Positions 6,674-9,129 of a stretch of 9,129 nucleotides of DNA are shown here, piece by piece; the stretch's first letter is position 1; every line of letters starts with the position of its first letter. The notes under the pieces are model-generated. The model made no database searches and was not told where the DNA came from. It was given only the letters and a program-made list of their open reading frames with translations. Made by a program: the position numbers and the translations under genes. Source of the stretch: an uncultured Collinsella sp. (GTDB lineage: Bacteria; Actinomycetota; Coriobacteriia; Coriobacteriales; Coriobacteriaceae); assembly GCA_900754435.1 (NCBI GenBank), contig CAAECT010000027.1, positions 1-9,129 on the forward strand, read 5' to 3'.

Positions 6674-6688
6674 TACAAAAACCTGTAC
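6674..6688. repeat. Right arm of the 15-bp perfect inverted repeat
   Basis: TACAAAAACCTGTAC, the exact reverse complement of 6567-6581. The arms enclose 92 bases (6582-6673) that carry the consensus -10 box. No transposase or obvious target-site duplication flanks the pair. A bidirectional terminator begins 16 bases outside this arm. Confidence 0.9.
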
Positions 6689-6704
6689 CTTTTTGTGCAA
6701 CAAA

Positions 6705-6729
6705 AAAAGCCGCTCAACCAGCGGCTTTT
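6705..6729. terminator. Bidirectional intrinsic terminator
   Basis: A ten-pair perfect stem, AAAAGCCGCT and AGCGGCTTTT, with loop CAACC. Read on the minus strand it ends in a run of seven T, making a backup terminator for thrS. Read on the plus strand it ends in TTTTCTTATTT and would stop transcription from the 6652 box before it enters thrS antisense. It insulates thrS from the polysaccharide operon. Confidence 0.85.
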
Positions 6730-6743
6730 CTTATTTAGGCATG

Positions 6744-6778
6744 AAAAAGGCGGCCGCCCTGTATGAACGGTCGCCTTT
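6744..6778 (-). terminator. thrS intrinsic terminator
   Basis: Arms 6746-6755 and 6769-6778 form a ten-pair stem (AAAGGCGACC on the minus strand with GGCCGCCTTT, one imperfect G-T/G-C position) around a 13-base loop, followed on the minus strand by five T. It begins about 22 bases after the thrS stop codon. Confidence 0.8.
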
Positions 6779-6800
6779 GTTAATTGTTGTGAAGTCTGCC

Positions 6801-8564
6801 TTAGGCGCGGGTCTTGATCTCCTCGAGCACCTTGGCGACAAACTCGTCAACGCTCATCTGAACGGTCTCGTTGGAGCGATCGCGGACGGAGATGTTGCCG
6901 GCCTCGACCTCCTTCTCGCCCAGGATGAGCATATAGGGCACGCGGTCGATGCTGCGGGCCTCGCGGATCTTGTAGCCGATCTTCTCGTCGCGGTCGTCGC
7001 AGACCACGCGAATGCCGGCCTCCTCCAGCTTGGCGCATACCTCGTGAGCGTAGTCGCGGCTCTTCTCGGAAACCGGAAGCGCCTTGACCTGCACGGGAGC
7101 CAGCCAGGTGGGAAACTTACCCGCAAAGTGTTCAATCAGAATACCGATGAAGCGTTCGATGGAGCCAAAGCACACGCGGTGCAGCATGATGGGGCGCTTC
7201 TTGGTGCCGTCAGCGTCCACGTACTCCAGATCAAAGTTGAGCGGCATCTGGAAGTCGAGCTGAACGGTACCGCACTGCCAGGTACGGCCGAGCGAGTCCT
7301 CCAGGTGGAAGTCGATCTTGGGGCCGTAGAAGGCGCCGTCGCCCTCGTTGACCTCGTAGTCCATGTGCAGCTGCTCCAGAGCGGTGCGCAGGCCCTCCTC
7401 GGCGCGAGCCCAGTCCTCGTCGGAGCCCATAGAGTCCTCGGGGCGGGTGGAAAGCTCAACGTGATACTTAAAGCCAAACTTCTGGTACACGGAGTCGATG
7501 AGGTTAACCACGCCCACGATCTCGTCGGTCAGCTGGTCGGGACGCACAAACAGGTGGGCGTCGTCCTGGTTAAAGCAGCGCACGCGGAACAGGCCGTGCA
7601 GGGCGCCGCGCAGCTCGTGGCGGTGCACCAGGCCAATCTCGCCGGCGCGGATGGGCAGCTCGCGGTAGGAGTGCGGCTTAGAGGCGTACACAAGCACGCC
7701 GCCCGGGCAGTTCATGGGCTTAATGCAGTACTCTTCGTCGTCGATGACGGTGGAGTACATGTTGTCCTTGTAGTGATCCGAGTGGCCCGAGGTCTTCCAC
7801 AGCTGCTTGTTCATGATGAGCGGCGTGGAGATCTCCACGTAGCCGGCCTTGTGGTGGATCTCGCGCCAGTAGTCCAGCAGCGTGTTCTTAAGGATCATGC
7901 CGTTGGGCAGGAAGAACGGGAAGCCGGGAGCCTCGTCGCGCATCATAAAGAGGTCCATCTCGCGGCCGATCTTGCGGTGATCGCGCTTCTTGGCCTCCTC
8001 CAGCATGTGCATGTGCTCGTCGAGCTCTTCCTTAGTGGCAAAGGCGACGCCGTTGATGCGGGTGAGCATCTTGTTGTCCTTGTCGCCCTTCCAGTAAGCG
8101 CCCGAGACACCGGTGAGCTTAAAGGCCTTCAGCGCCTTGGTGTAGCAGATGTGGGGGCCGACACACATGTCGATGTAGTCGCCCTGCTGGTAGAAGGTGA
8201 TGCGGGCGTCGTCGTCCAGGTCGCCGATGTGCTCGACCTTGTACTTCTCGCCGCGCTCCTCCATAAGGGCGATAGCCTCGGCGCGGGGCTTCTCGTACAC
8301 GGTGAACTTGAGGTTCTCCTTGACGATCTTCTTCATCTCGGCCTCGATCGCGGGGAAGTCGTCCTCGCTGATCTTGACGCCCTCGGGCAGGTCGACGTCG
8401 TAGTAAAAGCCGTTGTCGGTCGCGGGGCCGTAGGCAAAGTCGGCCTCGGGATAGAGACGCTTGATGGCCTGCGCCATGATGTGCGCGGCGGAGTGGCGGA
8501 TGACGTGCGTGACTTCGTCCTGCGGGAGCTCGGCCACCGAACCGTCATTGTAGAGTGCCTTCAT
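6801..8564 (-). CDS. thrS: Threonyl-tRNA synthetase (form lacking the TGS domain)
   Basis: A 587-residue class II aminoacyl-tRNA synthetase that charges tRNA-Thr. The editing domain is present, with HSAAH (His24, His28) and CVGPH (Cys134, His138), so mischarged Ser-tRNA can probably be cleared. The catalytic core shows all three zinc ligands (Cys286 in MNCPGG, His337 in QDDAHLF, His462 in MLHR), motif 2 RHELRGALHGLFRVRCF (315-331) and motif 3 GSIERFIGILIEH (467-479). An anticodon-binding domain fills the last 95 or so residues. The E. coli enzyme has 642 residues; here the N-terminal TGS domain is absent, as in several bacterial lineages. Motif 2 and the HRVCFG stretch differ slightly from the usual HEPSGALHG and HRAILG. 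The ATG is preceded by AGGAG at a rather long spacing. It has its own promoter and terminator. Confidence 0.98.
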   Translation of the reverse strand: MKALYNDGSVAELPQDEVTHVIRHSAAHIMAQAIKRLYPEADFAYGPATDNGFYYDVDLPEGVKISEDDFPAIEAEMKKIVKENLKFTVYEKPRAEAIALMEERGEKYKVEHIGDLDDDARITFYQQGDYIDMCVGPHICYTKALKAFKLTGVSGAYWKGDKDNKMLTRINGVAFATKEELDEHMHMLEEAKKRDHRKIGREMDLFMMRDEAPGFPFFLPNGMILKNTLLDYWREIHHKAGYVEISTPLIMNKQLWKTSGHSDHYKDNMYSTVIDDEEYCIKPMNCPGGVLVYASKPHSYRELPIRAGEIGLVHRHELRGALHGLFRVRCFNQDDAHLFVRPDQLTDEIVGVVNLIDSVYQKFGFKYHVELSTRPEDSMGSDEDWARAEEGLRTALEQLHMDYEVNEGDGAFYGPKIDFHLEDSLGRTWQCGTVQLDFQMPLNFDLEYVDADGTKKRPIMLHRVCFGSIERFIGILIEHFAGKFPTWLAPVQVKALPVSEKSRDYAHEVCAKLEEAGIRVVCDDRDEKIGYKIREARSIDRVPYMLILGEKEVEAGNISVRDRSNETVQMSVDEFVAKVLEEIKTRA

Positions 8565-8591
8565 GGGTATGTTTTCTCCTCTCGGATGCCT

Positions 8592-8633
8592 GATGCAAGT
8601 GCGTGCGATGCGCTCGGCGTTTTAACTTGCATC
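8592..8633 (-). promoter_or_regulatory. Nine-base inverted repeat at the thrS transcription start
   Basis: GATGCAAGT and ACTTGCATC match perfectly across 24 bases. The upstream arm (8633-8625) begins right after the -10 box and covers the expected start near 8627; the downstream arm (8600-8592) lies in the leader. It could be an operator or a leader RNA hairpin that forms part of thrS control. No T-run follows, and the roughly 60-base leader is too short for a T-box. Confidence 0.5.
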
Positions 8634-8661
8634 ATTATAGGCAGGTTGCCTTGGTATACAA
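8634..8661 (-). promoter_or_regulatory. thrS: thrS promoter
   Basis: On the minus strand, TTGTAT (8661-8656) and TATAAT (8639-8634) are separated by 16 bases; the -10 is a full consensus match and the -35 matches four of six. Expected start is near 8627, giving a leader of about 60 bases. The -35 directly abuts the hairpin that ends the upstream gene. Confidence 0.75.
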
Positions 8662-8662
8662 G

Positions 8663-8693
8663 CGCCCGCCGCACCTTAATGGCACGGCGGGCG
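8663..8693 (-). terminator. GC-rich hairpin, probable terminator of the zinc-ribbon gene
   Basis: A nine-pair perfect stem, CGCCCGCCG and CGGCGGGCG, is followed inward by two mismatches and two more pairs around loop TTAAT. On the minus strand it is followed by CTTGTAT, a weak T-tract; on the plus strand by ATTCTTTA. It lies about 85 bases past the zinc-ribbon stop and next to the thrS -35. Confidence 0.6.
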
Positions 8694-8779
8694 ATTCTTT
8701 ACGCATGCTTCATCGTGTGGGGGCGGGGCTGCGGGGCGCGCGGCGCCCGTGGCTTACGACCGGCCCGGCGATGGATGCG

Positions 8780-9129
8780 TTACTGAATGCGAGTTCGGCA
8801 GTAGGGGCAGACCTTCCAGTGCGCGTCGAGCGGGCGATGGCAGCTGGGGCACACGTTACGAACCTGGGTATCGCACACCGGGCAGACGACAAAGTCCTTC
8901 TCGATGGGCGCGCCGCACTGCGGGCAGGTTCCGTACTGGGCAAGCTGGCGCTCGCGCAGGGCCATGTCCAGCTCCTGCTCCTCGCGGTCGGACGCGTAGG
9001 AGTGCGGGCGCAGGACCAGGTAGGCAATGAGGCCCACAAACGGGATGAGGGCGATGATGCCCCATGCCACGTAGGCGCTGGCGCCGCGGCGGCGAGCGTC
9101 GATGAACACATAGACGACCGACAGCACAT
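8780..9129 (-). CDS. Small membrane-anchored double zinc-ribbon protein, 5' end outside the window
   Basis: About 115 C-terminal residues are visible. A hydrophobic segment (VAWGIIALIPFVGLIAYLVL, visible residues 20-39) is preceded by the basic DARRRG and resembles the PLDc_N-type membrane hairpin. A charged, probably helical linker (about 46-63) follows, then four CxxC knuckles at Cys68/71, 82/85, 93/96 and 107/110, fitting two zinc ribbons (DZR type). It is likely an inner-membrane protein with its zinc ribbons in the cytoplasm; the function is unknown. The frame stays open to the right edge. A GTG at 9127 could be read as a start, but the first visible residues (VLSVVYVFI) look like the middle of a membrane span, so I treat it as 5'-partial. 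A separate transcript from thrS is likely because a hairpin and a promoter lie between them. Confidence 0.85.
   Translation of the reverse strand, partial: VLSVVYVFIDARRRGASAYVAWGIIALIPFVGLIAYLVLRPHSYASDREEQELDMALRERQLAQYGTCPQCGAPIEKDFVVCPVCDTQVRNVCPSCHRPLDAHWKVCPYCRTRIQ

Noticed and set aside
6567..6688. A miniature transposon (MITE-like) bounded by the 15-bp repeats
   Set aside because: No target-site duplication is visible at the flanks, the element holds a promoter-like box, and there is only one copy here. Not excluded without a genome-wide copy search.
8565..8633. A T-box riboswitch controlling thrS
   Set aside because: The leader is about 60 bases, far too short, and no T-box motif or terminator/antiterminator pair is seen.
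8734..8748. GC hairpin GGGCGC-GCG-GCGCCC downstream of the zinc-ribbon stop
   Set aside because: Short stem with a three-base loop in a very GC-rich stretch and no T-run; likely chance, although it could assist termination.
6693..8786. A long open frame of 697 codons on the plus strand opposite thrS
   Set aside because: It is the mirror of a high-GC coding gene: Val/Leu/His-rich low-complexity protein without a recognisable domain, and it would read through the thrS terminators and promoter. thrS on the minus strand explains the region fully.
1..9129. tRNA, rRNA, CRISPR array, insertion sequence or prophage features
   Set aside because: None was seen on either strand: no regularly spaced repeats, no transposase or integrase motifs and no tRNA-like cloverleaf.

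Overview
The window looks like a chromosomal segment of a gut Coriobacteriia, probably Collinsella or a close relative. This is inferred from the moderately high GC, the style of the threonyl-tRNA synthetase, the use of TTG starts and TATAATG-type -10 boxes; no database search was possible. Every gene I can support is on the minus strand, so transcription runs from right to left.

Right part (about 6740-9129) is housekeeping. It holds the end of a small membrane-anchored zinc-ribbon protein (5' end outside the window), a GC-rich hairpin that probably ends its transcript, a clear promoter, and thrS, which lacks the N-terminal TGS domain and ends at a hairpin terminator.

Middle part (6475-6800) has no gene but is rich in structure. 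Two terminators lie back to back. Next to them is a 122-bp segment (6567-6688) bounded by a perfect 15-bp inverted repeat. Inside it is a consensus TATAATG box that points away from the polysaccharide operon and straight into a bidirectional terminator. This is the arrangement expected of an invertible (phase-variable) promoter caught in the OFF orientation. A leader hairpin follows, then the operon.

Left part (1-6474) is a tightly packed surface-polysaccharide operon. In transcription order it holds: a specialised NusG/LoaP-like antiterminator; a membrane phosphoglycosyl transferase that would load the first sugar-phosphate on undecaprenyl phosphate; a GT4 glycosyltransferase; a polysaccharide pyruvyl transferase-family protein; an F420-hydrogenase beta-subunit-like iron-sulfur protein; a second GT4 glycosyltransferase with a cysteine cluster; and the start of a GT2 glycosyltransferase that runs off the left edge. 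Junctions overlap by 1 to 8 bases or are separated by 0 to 17 bases over most of the operon. The first two genes resemble the housekeeping DNA in composition, while the cargo genes after 5050 look more A/T-rich, as expected of a conserved head with exchangeable cargo. No flippase, polymerase or recombinase is in the window.
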